A stretch of DNA of 64,000 nt from Fulvivirgaceae bacterium JP3-4 (GCA_029309925.1 JARKND010000001.1:744001-808000); one strand, 5' to 3'; shown: positions 31,752-40,733, counted from the stretch's first letter. The notes: generated by a model from the letters alone, not told the origin. Numbers and translations: made by a program.

Positions 31752-32939
31752 ATGCTTCGTAACCTTATTCAAAAAGCTGCTATTTGGGCCATAGATCGTG
31801 TTGCGCGCTTTTTTCCAGAATGGAAATCTGCAACCGTAGTAGATGTGCTGCCACAACTTGAATGGCTGCGCGTTACATCACCCGTAAATATCTCAGAGCT
31901 TCCAACCTTATTCCGGTCGCAGTTTGTACGCGCCAAAAACATTCCCCTCAGGCGAATCTTCCAACTTTCTAATGTCTGCGTAACAGCTGAAGGAGTTGCA
32001 TTCCGAAACCTGCGCGTCTTTGTTCCGAGTCTTCCGTGGAGTAAAGATCTCGAACGCTATCAGACCGGTGACTTCCTCACGAGACAATGGAAACAAAGTA
32101 CGCGCAAGGTAGCCGAACCGTTGATATTAGCTTTCGACAACTGGGCCTTATCCAATTATTATCACTGGATGATTGAATCTCTTCCCAGGTTAATCATCGC
32201 GCAGTCGTGTTACAAGGATTGCAAAATACTTCTCCCATACGATGTTCATCAATACGTCATCGCCAGCCTTGAACTGCTGGGTATAAAAAACTTTGAGCGC
32301 ATTGGCATCGATGAAACGATTTTGGCTCACCGTCTCACCATGCCGGAGATTATCTACTACAATGGCGTTGAAAACGAAGATGAACCTCCACCACAGCATG
32401 CCGTTGCTGTATCGCATCCGCTGGCAAACGAAGAATTGATCTTGCCTGTACGCAGGAAATTGCTGGAGGGATTTGCACCAAAGGATCCATTTCGAAAAGT
32501 GTATGTTTCACGATCGCGGTCGAGAATGCGGAGGCTTGTCAATGAACAGGAAATACTTCCTTCCCTCGAAGCATCGGGTTTCGAGATTGTTTTTTTTGAG
32601 GGAATGTCATTGATCGAACAGATCCGGTTGATGCAGGAGACAAGCATATTTGCCGGAGTACATGGCTCAAACATGGTGAACATCCTTTTCCTTCCCAACA
32701 CTGCGAAGGTAATCGAACTCATGAATGAGCATCAGCTGAATGATGCATTCTATCTGTTGGCATCCACAATCGGTATCGATTACTACTCCGTGCCGTGCAG
32801 CATGCATGATGAGTCACTGAAGCATTCTTCCGATAGTGTGTTGATCAACGATGCAGATCTCGTGGCGGATAAAGTTTGTTTTGACCGGGTGTTGACGATC
32901 GCTTTGGTAGCACATGAAGTGTCATCACCGCTTGCGTGA
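31752..32939 (+). CDS. Glycosyltransferase family 61 (DUF563)
   Basis: 395 aa. Family core: LILAFDNWALSNYYHWMIES (His in NYYHW), LPRLIIAQ, KVYVSRSRSRMRRLVNEQEI, FEIVFFEGMSLIEQIRLMQE and GVHGSNMVNILFLPNTAKVIEL. GT61 enzymes transfer xylose or related sugars in plants and fungi; bacterial members are usually linked to surface glycans, with unknown acceptors. No signal peptide. Starts ATG 31752, 4 bp after another in-line ATG out of frame. Possibly functions with the GT2 enzyme at 30066, though the two are divergent. Confidence 0.87.
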   Translation: MLRNLIQKAAIWAIDRVARFFPEWKSATVVDVLPQLEWLRVTSPVNISELPTLFRSQFVRAKNIPLRRIFQLSNVCVTAEGVAFRNLRVFVPSLPWSKDLERYQTGDFLTRQWKQSTRKVAEPLILAFDNWALSNYYHWMIESLPRLIIAQSCYKDCKILLPYDVHQYVIASLELLGIKNFERIGIDETILAHRLTMPEIIYYNGVENEDEPPPQHAVAVSHPLANEELILPVRRKLLEGFAPKDPFRKVYVSRSRSRMRRLVNEQEILPSLEASGFEIVFFEGMSLIEQIRLMQETSIFAGVHGSNMVNILFLPNTAKVIELMNEHQLNDAFYLLASTIGIDYYSVPCSMHDESLKHSSDSVLINDADLVADKVCFDRVLTIALVAHEVSSPLA

Positions 32940-32980
32940 TTGCGAAGCAAAACCAGACTTCGCATGTCAATTTCTTTTTT

Positions 32981-33155
32981 GGGCGTGCCCCCGATCGCCA
33001 AAAGCGCTACCCGCGCGCATCGGGGTCGGGCCATTCGCTGCAACTCCTCGTGCAACTGGGCGTGCGCAGCCTTCATCGTGAACCTGCGCCACTGCTGAGC
33101 GCACCGCACCAGTGCAAAGGTCGGAGTTTCCGCTGCTGTCCCTCACGCGGAGTTG
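32981..33155 (+). repeat. GCGTGCCCCCGATCGCC element, copy C
   Basis: Same ordered modules as copy A: GGGCGTGCCCCCGATCGCCA, GCGCGCATCGGGGTCGGGCC, CATTCGCTGCAACTCC, and a second module TTTCCGCTGCTGTCCCTCAC near 33127. It begins after a T6 run, 42 bp behind the GT61 stop. Confidence 0.72.
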
Positions 33156-33212
33156 TACTTTGGATCCAGCAATGTGTAACGGAAAGTTGTACTGCAAGCG
33201 GAGTATTCAGCG

Positions 33213-33355
33213 TTTGTTGGTGGAGCTTGCCCACTGTTTTACACGCAACACCAACAAAGGCAGGGGCAGCGTTGGTTGGTGGAGTTGGGCCGCCTTAAAC
33301 AGAATACAACAAAGGCAAAGCAGTTGCGTCAGATTGGAGCCGCCACCGCGCTAAT
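33213..33355 (+). repeat. TTTGTTGGTG hairpin and partial repeats after element copy C
   Basis: Perfect arms TTTGTTGGTG (33213-33222) / CACCAACAAA (33249-33258), then a diverged direct copy GCGTTGGTTGGTGGAGTTGG (33270 region) with complement ACAACAAAGGC. No coding capacity is supported across 32940-33507. Confidence 0.6.
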
Positions 33356-33507
33356 GATAAATATCATGAGTGAAATTCCTAGCAGCAACGCTCACATCAA
33401 TAGTTCAGCCTTTAGCAAATAAAGCAGTCCTCGTTTAATTGATTTCAGCTTACTTCAATATACGAATTTTACGCCTGTCCTGTTGCGTCCTGATCCCACA
33501 CAGCTTG

Positions 33508-34209
33508 TTATTCAATTTCATGCAATTCCATGATTCCAAGTGCGCGATACTTAATTTCTCGTGCTTCGCCTTCTTCGTAAGTGTGAAAATGTCCGTAGTA
33601 CCAATTTTTCGGTTTACAATTCCTTATGGTAAGTGAAAGTATCAGACTGTTCAGATCGCTCCGCTCACGGCTCAACTCATCCAGCAGTGATGCATCTATC
33701 CTTGCGTAGTGCTTTACGAAATAATCGATTGTAAATGGCCAGAATGCTTTTGGCGCTGTGTGCGTAACAACAAGATCAAGCTGACTCACACCTTCCAAGG
33801 CAATCGCCAACTTTTTTGCATTAAAAGAAAACTTCTCATCGGTCCAGTAATTCACGCCTGCCGTTCGTGTTGTACGATCAACCGAAATTGCGCCTCCAAC
33901 AAAAAGAATGTTTTTACCATCCAGTGTTAAAACGGAATAATCTGCAAGGTACGTGATATTTGAAAAATGCGACCAGCCAGTGAAATACGCTGGATTATCA
34001 TGATTTCCCCTGATCACATACAGCAGATTATTTTCCTTTACCAGGAAGTTATTCAGTTCGTTCAACTCCGCTTGTTCCTGCTGCGGCTTCTTAAAACCAA
34101 CACCAAAATCTCCTACCTGGATGAGATTTGCATTGCTGATTTTTCTCGCCTGCAGCTTACTGGTCAGTTCCTGAAAATCAGCGTGAATATCACCTATTAG
34201 AATGATCAT
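33508..34209 (-). CDS. Metallophosphoesterase
   Basis: 233 aa from ATG 34209 (MIILIGDIHADFQELTSKL); the frame is open further upstream but the family starts here. All calcineurin-type metal motifs appear: GDIHAD, QVGDFGVGF, VIRGNHDNP, VTHTAPKA and YYGHFHTYE. It acts on a phosphoester of unknown identity, in the cytoplasm. It stands alone between repeat element copy C and a stretch without genes. Some relatives are single-gene repair or signalling enzymes; nothing here narrows the role. Confidence 0.88.
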   Translation of the reverse strand: MIILIGDIHADFQELTSKLQARKISNANLIQVGDFGVGFKKPQQEQAELNELNNFLVKENNLLYVIRGNHDNPAYFTGWSHFSNITYLADYSVLTLDGKNILFVGGAISVDRTTRTAGVNYWTDEKFSFNAKKLAIALEGVSQLDLVVTHTAPKAFWPFTIDYFVKHYARIDASLLDELSRERSDLNSLILSLTIRNCKPKNWYYGHFHTYEEGEAREIKYRALGIMELHEIE

Positions 34210-34490
34210 AAATCGCTTTGGCTTACTTGCGAACTTCGCATAACAGCAAACCATTTTCAAGACCCGATAAATAGCAAAGTCCTATCCCCGGTTTCCAATT
34301 AGAGCCTGCACTAATAATTTATCAGGGTTAGCTAAAGCAATTGACAATCTCGTGTCAATGGAGTTCCCCCAACAGTGCATGATCTGGCGTCAGCCACTGA
34401 TTATTGAATCGTTCACAAATAGGTCCGCATGAAACCAGTCTACACACTAATGCCTAATGCCTAATGCCCAATTCCTTCCCAATAGATATG
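34210..34490. other. Gap without a supported gene
   Basis: No ORF or clear structure, except a short iterated TAATGCC tract (34449-34470) of the same style as other word tracts. Confidence 0.5.
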
Positions 34491-34491
34491 T

Positions 34492-34538
34492 GAAAAAAAA
34501 AGGAGCAGGGAGCACGCCTTCTGCGCGCCACCCTGCTA
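34492..34538 (-). terminator. Terminator of the LuxR-type gene
   Basis: On the minus strand AGCAGGG ... CCCTGCT (34531-34537 / 34504-34510) enclosing a GC-rich loop, followed by CC and nine T. Confidence 0.8.
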
Positions 34539-34570
34539 ACCCAAACCTACGTTGAGAAGAGAGAGAGTCG

Positions 34571-34780
34571 TTATGTGCGGTCTTGCAGCGGGTATCCGGC
34601 TGCGAAATTTTTCTGAATGAGTTCAGCGGAATTTTTTGCCTGAAATTTTTTCAAAAGGTTTTTCCTGTGCGACTCAATCGTATGCCGACTGAGGTTTAAC
34701 CGGTCTGCAATCTCTTTGGTGGTTAGTCCTGAAGAAACCATCGACAGCACCAATCGTTCTTTGTTAGTTGGACAGATCAT
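34571..34780 (-). CDS. Stand-alone LuxR-type helix-turn-helix regulator
   Basis: 69 aa from ATG 34780 (MICPTNKERLVLSMVSSGL); a GTG at 34804 would add 8 residues. It is only a GerE/LuxR DNA-binding domain: LTTKEIADRLNLSRHTIESHRKNLLKKFQAKNSAELIQK. No receiver or sensor domain precedes it, so activity must be set by abundance or by a partner. Such single-domain forms are common in Bacteroidota, often near TPR signalling proteins lacking an output domain (one is at 18005-19159). Targets unknown. Confidence 0.82.
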   Translation of the reverse strand: MICPTNKERLVLSMVSSGLTTKEIADRLNLSRHTIESHRKNLLKKFQAKNSAELIQKNFAAGYPLQDRT

Positions 34781-34861
34781 GGTATGGGGGTTAAAAGTCT
34801 GCACTTCATGTATCGAACCCGAGAAGGTAACCCTGGCAATTCGCTAAATTCTTTTGGAAAC

Positions 34862-34894
34862 AAAAAAACCTTCCCGGTGGAGAAGGTTTTTTTT
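34862..34894 (-). terminator. Bidirectional-looking terminator before the secreted hypothetical
   Basis: AAAACCTTCTCC-ACC-GGGAAGGTTTTTTT on the minus strand, 14 bp after the stop of the gene at 34908; runs of A/T on both sides. Confidence 0.8.
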
Positions 34895-34907
34895 GCTGAT
34901 GTTGAAA

Positions 34908-35420
34908 TTACTTCTGGCGAGCAAGAACATCTGCAGGTGCCTTAGGCGAAATTGGCAGCTTTTTCTTCGATTTGATCACAACAGAACCATCGGTGCGGAC
35001 AGCAATCATCAGGCGGATCTTATGATTGACAAGGAGCACATAGTATTCTGTTACCGAGCCGGTGATCATCTCATATATATTGGCAATTGTGACAGCGCCA
35101 TACTTGTTTTCAAACGACTGTTTCTGATTGAGCATTCCAGACTGTACACGCACTGGAAGTTCGTGGAGCGTTATTCTTCTTCCCGAGGTGAGTAATTTCC
35201 CATCATGATCGTAGTAAGCAAGCCATGGTTTGCCCATAAATGCGAACTGGGCAAGAGAGATCTTCTTAGGACATGCGGACCATCTGACTTTGGTAGCACC
35301 CTGGAAGGCTTTCTCAAAGCTTTTGGTGACAGATGCATTCACAGAAGCTGCGTCCTGTGCTGTTGAACTTGCGAGGGAGAGTACGAATAATACTGCCCCA
35401 ATAATAATCTTGTTTTTCAT
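34908..35420 (-). CDS. Secreted hypothetical protein (PepSY-like/BLIP-like fold suspected)
   Basis: 170 aa. Signal peptide MKNKIIIGAVLFVLSLASSTAQ. Mature part: VTKSFEKAFQGATKVRWSAC, then FMGKPWLAYYDHDGKLLTSGR and YEMITGSVTEYYVLLV. The pattern 'helix ... A-x-x-V-x-W ... FxxxGxxxxAxFxxDGxLLxxxR' recalls small periplasmic PepSY-like (DUF2874-type) proteins of Bacteroidota; this is a weak resemblance and the role is unknown. A terminator follows closely, so it is transcribed as a single gene. Confidence 0.7.
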   Translation of the reverse strand: MKNKIIIGAVLFVLSLASSTAQDAASVNASVTKSFEKAFQGATKVRWSACPKKISLAQFAFMGKPWLAYYDHDGKLLTSGRRITLHELPVRVQSGMLNQKQSFENKYGAVTIANIYEMITGSVTEYYVLLVNHKIRLMIAVRTDGSVVIKSKKKLPISPKAPADVLARQK

Positions 35421-35586
35421 GGTGTTTGTTTTTTGATGTGAACTGTGCTTTATGGCGGGGCAGTCAAAACGTAACTTCCCAATTTTCAGGGAAAAAAGTT
35501 ATCTTTAGTAAAGAATTGAGGCTTTTAACAAATCTTCCGCTCAAGGGTTACTTCCTATACTCTTTTACATTAAGGCCAATTCACTT

Positions 35587-36168
35587 ATGTCCGAAAACCA
35601 AATCATAGAACAGATCAGGAGAGGCGGCCAGGCCGAGCTCGGTTTTGTCTATGAAACCTATCGCTCTGAATTCCTGCAGTGGATTATGCGCGAGTACCAA
35701 TGCTCTGCGGATGACGCCAAGGATATCTATCAGGTGACGATCCTCATTTTTCAGGACAACGTGAAGTCAGGTAAGCTTGTGCACATGTTAAGCACGATCA
35801 AAACTTACCTGTTTGGAATCGGAAAGAATCTTGTAAAAGAAAATATGAGGAAAGCCAAACGCCACACTCCAATCAACCAGGAAAAATGGCTGAAGGAGTA
35901 TCTGATTGACGATGCCGAGACAAGCCCAGTCGAGGAAGATGTATTCAGCACCGCAAAGAAGGCCCTGAAGAAATTAGGGCAACCCTGTCAGAAACTGATC
36001 GAACTCTTTTATTATGAGAAGAAAAGTATGGAAGAGATCAGCTCGATTCTGAATTATAAAAACGCAGAAACAGCCAAGAACCAGAAGTGCAAATGCATGG
36101 CGCGGCTGCGGAAAATTTTCGAACAGGAGATGACGAATACAACAATCACCACAACCACTACACTATGA
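35587..36168 (+). CDS. ECF-type sigma-70 factor with polythreonine tail
   Basis: 193 aa. Region 2 (QAELGFVYETYRSEFLQWIM ... DDAKDIYQVTILIFQDN) and region 4 (LGQPCQKLIELFYYEKKSMEEISSILNYKNAETAKNQKCKCMARLR) are clear. Distinct from the factor at 5366: it lacks a FecR partner and instead overlaps by 4 bp (ATGA) a TPR anti-sigma-like gene. The C-terminus is a run of Thr/Ile (NTTITTTTTL) created by the overlap region. This two-gene module faces a CHAT gene. Confidence 0.88.
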   Translation: MSENQIIEQIRRGGQAELGFVYETYRSEFLQWIMREYQCSADDAKDIYQVTILIFQDNVKSGKLVHMLSTIKTYLFGIGKNLVKENMRKAKRHTPINQEKWLKEYLIDDAETSPVEEDVFSTAKKALKKLGQPCQKLIELFYYEKKSMEEISSILNYKNAETAKNQKCKCMARLRKIFEQEMTNTTITTTTTL

Positions 36169-36911
36169 ACGACTCTACACAATATATAGAACTTGTTGAA
36201 CGATACTTTGACAATGAAATGACGGACGAGGAAAAAGTATTGTTCATCCAGCAACTCGATACTGACAAAGCGCTCAGGCATTTGTACGATCGGGAAAAGC
36301 TGCTCATCAATACCGTGCGATTCGGGGCTGCGAAAAATCATCTTGAATTTTTCAAGGAACTGGAGAAATCATTGCCGGATGTTACTGCAGAAAAGAAAGA
36401 ATCGGCCACCTGGATGTATTATGCGGCTGCGGCAGCCGTTCTGCTATTCGTGGTAGCCGGAATTTACATCTTCGGTAACAATGAAGCCACACCTGACGAA
36501 TTGTATGCCGAATACTTTGCGCCTTATCCGAATGTTTTCGAGCCAACGGTGCGTGGGAGCGAAGAAGCTACGAAACGTGCATTCGCATTTCAGAAGTATG
36601 AAGAAGGGGAATACGCGCAGGCTGCTGCGTTGTTCGAAGAGATTTCACAAGAAAAGAAAGAACCCGGAGTTTTGCTTTTGTTAGGGAATGCGAATCTCGC
36701 GCTCGGCAAAACCGATGCTGCAAAGAATAATTTTAACGATCTTATTCAGCTGGCTGACGCAAATGCGGTCGCAGCGCGATGGTATCTCAGCTTGTGTTAT
36801 CTGAGAGATGGCCAGTTGGAGCAGGCAAAAGCAACACTTGAGGCGGTTGCAAAGGGTGAGAATGCCTATTCTGAAAAGGCACGGCAACTGCTCAATGCGT
36901 TAGCGAAATAG
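36165..36911 (+). CDS. Membrane-anchored TPR anti-sigma-like protein
   Basis: 248 aa from ATG 36165, overlapping the sigma stop by 4 bp, which implies translational coupling. N-terminal ~75 residues (YIELVERYFDNEMTDEEKVLF) resemble the zinc-free anti-sigma helix bundle; one transmembrane helix (about 85-105, WMYYAAAAAVLLFVVAGIYIF); then periplasmic TPR units (FQKYEEGEYAQAAALFEEIS, GNANLALGKTDAAKNNFNDL). It probably holds the sigma factor and senses a periplasmic signal through the TPRs. Its 3' end overlaps the convergent CHAT gene by 20 bp. Confidence 0.82.
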   Translation: MNDSTQYIELVERYFDNEMTDEEKVLFIQQLDTDKALRHLYDREKLLINTVRFGAAKNHLEFFKELEKSLPDVTAEKKESATWMYYAAAAAVLLFVVAGIYIFGNNEATPDELYAEYFAPYPNVFEPTVRGSEEATKRAFAFQKYEEGEYAQAAALFEEISQEKKEPGVLLLLGNANLALGKTDAAKNNFNDLIQLADANAVAARWYLSLCYLRDGQLEQAKATLEAVAKGENAYSEKARQLLNALAK

Positions 36912-39792
36912 ATTTCACACTTCTTCGCTTCTTTAGAATAACCACTGATGACGCGAGCAAAAGACCCAGGCCGAGAATGACAATAGCGAAAAGTTCTCGT
37001 GTTGAAAAATAATCGAACGAAAGCGGATCTGTTTTGCCGTTGATGATAAAGCCCGCCCAGAAGAACGGATGGGACATTTCGGGATGTTCCTTGATAAATT
37101 CCAGTTTCGCAAGTTGCAAAGCTTCGTCTTTCAGGTGCCCGTCTTTCAGGAATTGATAAAACTTTGTCATGAGAATGCTGGCGGACTGGTCGGGTACTTT
37201 CCAGAGGCTGATAACGGTTGATGGTACACCAGCATACATAAACGCACGTGACAAACTCATCATCCCTTCCCCACGCTGAAGTTTACCGAGTCCTGTTTCA
37301 CAAGCGCTGAGTACTGCAATCTCAGCATTCAGTTGCATGCTGTATAATTCATTTGCTGTGATGTCAGCGTTAGTGTCGTCACCAGTGCGGGTGAAGACCA
37401 GACGTGAGAACATGGGCTTTTCATCGTTGATCAGGGAGTGCAGAGCCAGGTGAATAATTTTAAAGTTCGCGGCTTTTTTTCTGAAATCATCGGCCGTAGC
37501 TGATGCAAAACGAGTTGAACGGAAGCCAAAGATGCTTTCAATCGAGCTGACCTCCCGTGCGGCTCCCGCAAGTTGAGGCAGGTGAGGCTGGTTTGAATAA
37601 TCCGCGTTGAACGCTGCGAAGAAATTTCCGGTCGGTGTCATTTGTTTCTGCTCCCGCAACAGCGCAGCCGAGGACGCGTAACTGATGGATACCGAATTCA
37701 CCAGGGGCGTCCCAGATTCGGAAAGCATTTCAAGTGGAAGGTAGTTTAAGACGTCATGTGGAACAACAATGATTCGCTTAGCAGATTTGAGATGTTTTTC
37801 CCAGGGCGCTACAACTTTCATGGACACTGCCTTGCAAATTGAGTTCCACTTCGCCTGATGCGGTGCGTCTGCAAGATTGCCAGGTCGCGCCAGCATATCT
37901 CTCAACGTTTCAACGTGACTTCGGAGTGAATCGATTGCTACCGTGTGAAGTTCCGCTGTTGTTGGTGTAACGGCCATCGCATAAAGTATGGAATCACTAA
38001 AGAAGTATTCGACAAGCAGTTCCTGAGGCTGCAGCATGCTTTGTGCTTCAGGAAGCGTTAGTTGTTTGTTTTCAATCCGGAGTTTATAATAGTTCGGTGC
38101 GGAAACTTTGATGTCGTTAAGCAATGCTGCGTATGCTTTTTTAATTTCTCCGAGGTGCTGACGATGGATGCTGGTTTCTTCTTTTTTAATTTCAGCAGTA
38201 TAAAGCTGTTGTTCTGCTACAGACAGCTCGACTTTCAATTCCCTTTCACGATCAACCAATCTGGATGGAATTCCCCCGAAGTTTTTCACGAGCTTGATGT
38301 GATCCATCAGCACTGCGCTTTTGCTTTTGTCGATAAGATCAAAGCATTCTCTGAGATAGCGTTGGTCATTTGTTTGCCGATAAAGCTCATTGGCAATTTG
38401 AAGGCCTGTCTGATATACTTTCACGGCATCTTCGCCAAGCACTACTTTGTCTTTTTCGAGACTGAATTCGTTTCGCGTGCTGTCGAGAAGCTGGAGGGCG
38501 AGGTTGTTTGTGGTTCTTGCTGCAACTAGATATTTGGTTGCCTTCGTAAAAGTATAGTATTGGCTGAGGATACCAGCTTTCTGATGTAATGTCATGAGTA
38601 CATCCTTAGGCATGTATAAATAGCTTAGCGCAGGATTTGCCTGATAATCTAATGTATCCAATTCTTCTGCTGGCGCAAGGCTGTTGAGTGCCTTTTGTAT
38701 ATTGGACAACGCTTTATCAAAATGTTTTTCTACGAGGTGTAGACCAGCGATAGATCGGTAAGCATTGGCGGATAGGTAGTGTTTATTGCCTCTCACCTGA
38801 ATTGATTGAGTAAGAGACCTCTGGAACAATTGAAGCGCGTATTGGTATTTTTTTTCTGCCAGTGCAATTTTTGCAAGGCCATCACTTATGCGGGTAGCAA
38901 ATGTTGGATTGTTTATGTGAACCGAACCTGCCTGGTTGTAATAATATCTTGCACTATCCAGCTTATTTTCCATACGGTACAGCTCTCCGAGTGAATTGTA
39001 TAGAAGCAGCGCATGAGTCCGTATAATAAAATCCCTCGATTGCTCCGGGCACGTATCTAAATTTTGTTTGGCTGACATCAGATATCTGCGAGCATTGACT
39101 GTATCGCCCTTTTTACTATAGGCAAGACTTATATTGCGATGGACCAAAATGTAGTTGGGGTATGCAAGCTTCGAGCGGAAGCAATCAAAATACTTAATGC
39201 TTCCGAGGTGTCGATCGATGCAAGACTCGTATTCACCTTGGAGATAGTAGATAGAAGCCTGGAACTGGAAAATTTGATACAGGCTTATGCAACCGGCTAC
39301 TTCTTTATTCCTCGCGCGCCAATATGTTTCAGCGCTGTCCAGCTTTAGTAAAGCGTTGCCGTAGCCGCTGATTACATAAAAGTAATTCGCCTCGATCAGC
39401 TGCGTCTGTGCTCTTAAACTGTCAAAACGGTCGCCTAACAACGGCATGTAATTGTTGACGGCTGCATGAGCATCTGAAAGATGTCTTTTTGCCTTTGACG
39501 CGAGGCCATGAAATAAACATGTCCAGGCGCGCTCATGGAGAAGTCGGACCCAACTAGCTGGATATTGATCGATTCCTAGTTCGGTGATTCTTACTGAGGC
39601 CGCATCGTAAATGGAATCGGCTATTTCAATGTCAGATAATCCCTTTGTTCTCGCGGCTTCAATTAAGGAATCGATCTCGTGACCGGGCAGTGACTGACAA
39701 AATCCGGACCGCGCGCAAAAAATAAAAATGCAAACCAATCCAAGCTGACTAAGCAGGATCGGTTTGCATTTATATTTATTTACTTTTTTCAA
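36892..39792 (-). CDS. Exported TPR-CHAT protein (caspase-like) with C-terminal membrane anchor
   Basis: 966 aa. Signal-like N-terminus (about 10-32, LLSQLGLVCIFIFCARSGFC), TPR repeats across about 60-420, a helical linker, and a CHAT domain (about 660-920) with the catalytic-type His in KIIHLALHS (~780) and Cys in AVLSACETGLG (~830). The domain ends with GVPSTVISLWKVPDQSASILM. A last helix FAIVILGLGLLLASSVVIL anchors it. CHAT domains are caspase-like proteases; both His and Cys are kept. The predicted topology puts the protease outside the cytoplasm. Cotranscribed with the lipoprotein gene 1 bp upstream. Confidence 0.9.
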   Translation of the reverse strand: MKKVNKYKCKPILLSQLGLVCIFIFCARSGFCQSLPGHEIDSLIEAARTKGLSDIEIADSIYDAASVRITELGIDQYPASWVRLLHERAWTCLFHGLASKAKRHLSDAHAAVNNYMPLLGDRFDSLRAQTQLIEANYFYVISGYGNALLKLDSAETYWRARNKEVAGCISLYQIFQFQASIYYLQGEYESCIDRHLGSIKYFDCFRSKLAYPNYILVHRNISLAYSKKGDTVNARRYLMSAKQNLDTCPEQSRDFIIRTHALLLYNSLGELYRMENKLDSARYYYNQAGSVHINNPTFATRISDGLAKIALAEKKYQYALQLFQRSLTQSIQVRGNKHYLSANAYRSIAGLHLVEKHFDKALSNIQKALNSLAPAEELDTLDYQANPALSYLYMPKDVLMTLHQKAGILSQYYTFTKATKYLVAARTTNNLALQLLDSTRNEFSLEKDKVVLGEDAVKVYQTGLQIANELYRQTNDQRYLRECFDLIDKSKSAVLMDHIKLVKNFGGIPSRLVDRERELKVELSVAEQQLYTAEIKKEETSIHRQHLGEIKKAYAALLNDIKVSAPNYYKLRIENKQLTLPEAQSMLQPQELLVEYFFSDSILYAMAVTPTTAELHTVAIDSLRSHVETLRDMLARPGNLADAPHQAKWNSICKAVSMKVVAPWEKHLKSAKRIIVVPHDVLNYLPLEMLSESGTPLVNSVSISYASSAALLREQKQMTPTGNFFAAFNADYSNQPHLPQLAGAAREVSSIESIFGFRSTRFASATADDFRKKAANFKIIHLALHSLINDEKPMFSRLVFTRTGDDTNADITANELYSMQLNAEIAVLSACETGLGKLQRGEGMMSLSRAFMYAGVPSTVISLWKVPDQSASILMTKFYQFLKDGHLKDEALQLAKLEFIKEHPEMSHPFFWAGFIINGKTDPLSFDYFSTRELFAIVILGLGLLLASSVVILKKRRSVKSISLTH

Positions 39793-39793
39793 T

Positions 39794-40417
39794 TCATCTG
39801 ACTACAGACAGCTTTCCGTCTTTAATTTCCATTTGAATCTCATACTTCCTGAAGCCTGTATCGCCAAAGTTGCCTTCGATCTTTAGCGTGAATGTTCTAT
39901 CGTCCAGATTTTTTAACTTATATGATTTCCATCCCACGTCTACTCTTCCATCGAGGTCCTCAGGCTCTAATGGAGTTGTATTATCGTATACTTTAACGTC
40001 AGTGGCTTGAGTGGTGAACAGAATATTAGTAGTTGTTGCCGGACAAGGACACATGCCTGTGTTACCGGGGCATGGGCATAGATCTGCCATTTTTCCATTT
40101 GATGCTGCAGCTGCGAACGCGCTATTGATTGGAAAAACTTCTGCTGTGTAATTGCCTTCTTTGCCAGGCGTCCGCGATTTGTTATAGCTGATTGTATCTC
40201 CGTTGTTCTTTAAATATTTACTCAAGTTGCTGCTGTCTCTTTTGGACAGCTGACGTAGGACATTCCTTTGATCCTGCGTCAATGATGAGTCTTTTAAAGA
40301 TGCGTAGGAAACGAGGCCTGTAAGAACGACATGCGAATCCGTCTTCTTGGGGTTGCATGATTCGAAAACGAGGTAGGCGAGTGCAAACACGCCAATGATT
40401 GCGATGATCTTTTTCAT
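39794..40417 (-). CDS. Lipoprotein with paired CPCP motifs, hypothetical
   Basis: 207 aa from ATG 40417 (MKKIIAIIGVFALAYLVFES, lipobox-like FESC). The mature part has LTQDQRNVLRQLSKRDSSNL and a cysteine cluster ADLCPCPGNTGMCPCPATT: two CPCP units 6 residues apart, which could bind metal or form a redox pair. C-terminal 80 residues look beta-rich. No family recognised. The stop is 1 bp before the CHAT gene start, so it is probably a partner of the CHAT protein. Confidence 0.72.
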   Translation of the reverse strand: MKKIIAIIGVFALAYLVFESCNPKKTDSHVVLTGLVSYASLKDSSLTQDQRNVLRQLSKRDSSNLSKYLKNNGDTISYNKSRTPGKEGNYTAEVFPINSAFAAAASNGKMADLCPCPGNTGMCPCPATTTNILFTTQATDVKVYDNTTPLEPEDLDGRVDVGWKSYKLKNLDDRTFTLKIEGNFGDTGFRKYEIQMEIKDGKLSVVR

Positions 40418-40733
40418 TTTTATAGGGGGTTTACGGAGAGCCACCGAATTTACATAAAAGATAAATTAAAAGATACTCCGGTACAGGTTTTTCAATATGC
40501 CTGATTACCGTGAACCAATTGAGCTCACGGCTGGCCTATGGCCGCAAAAAACGAAACTAACGCAATGGCGTGGAATCGTAAGCTTGATATTAGAAGTGGA
40601 AACCAGGCGCCTGGGGCAATGTGGCGATGCTTGACGCCCATGTTTGTCCAGATTACGAGCAACTACATGCGGGAAACAAGACACGGTTTAAGGCGGAGTT
40701 GTCTGACTGAAAGATACTGACGATTGACCAATC
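40418..40733. other. Gap between the lipoprotein-CHAT pair and the ABC permease
   Basis: No supported gene. One modest hairpin ACCGTGA...TCACGG followed by GGCCTATGGCC near 40508-40553. It contains the promoter region of the lipoprotein gene but I see no clear TAnnTTTG box. Confidence 0.45.

Noticed and set aside
33213-33258. Integron attC site
   Set aside because: The stem-loop has attC-like size, but the RYYYAAC/GTTRRRY core sites are not in the right place and no integrase is present.
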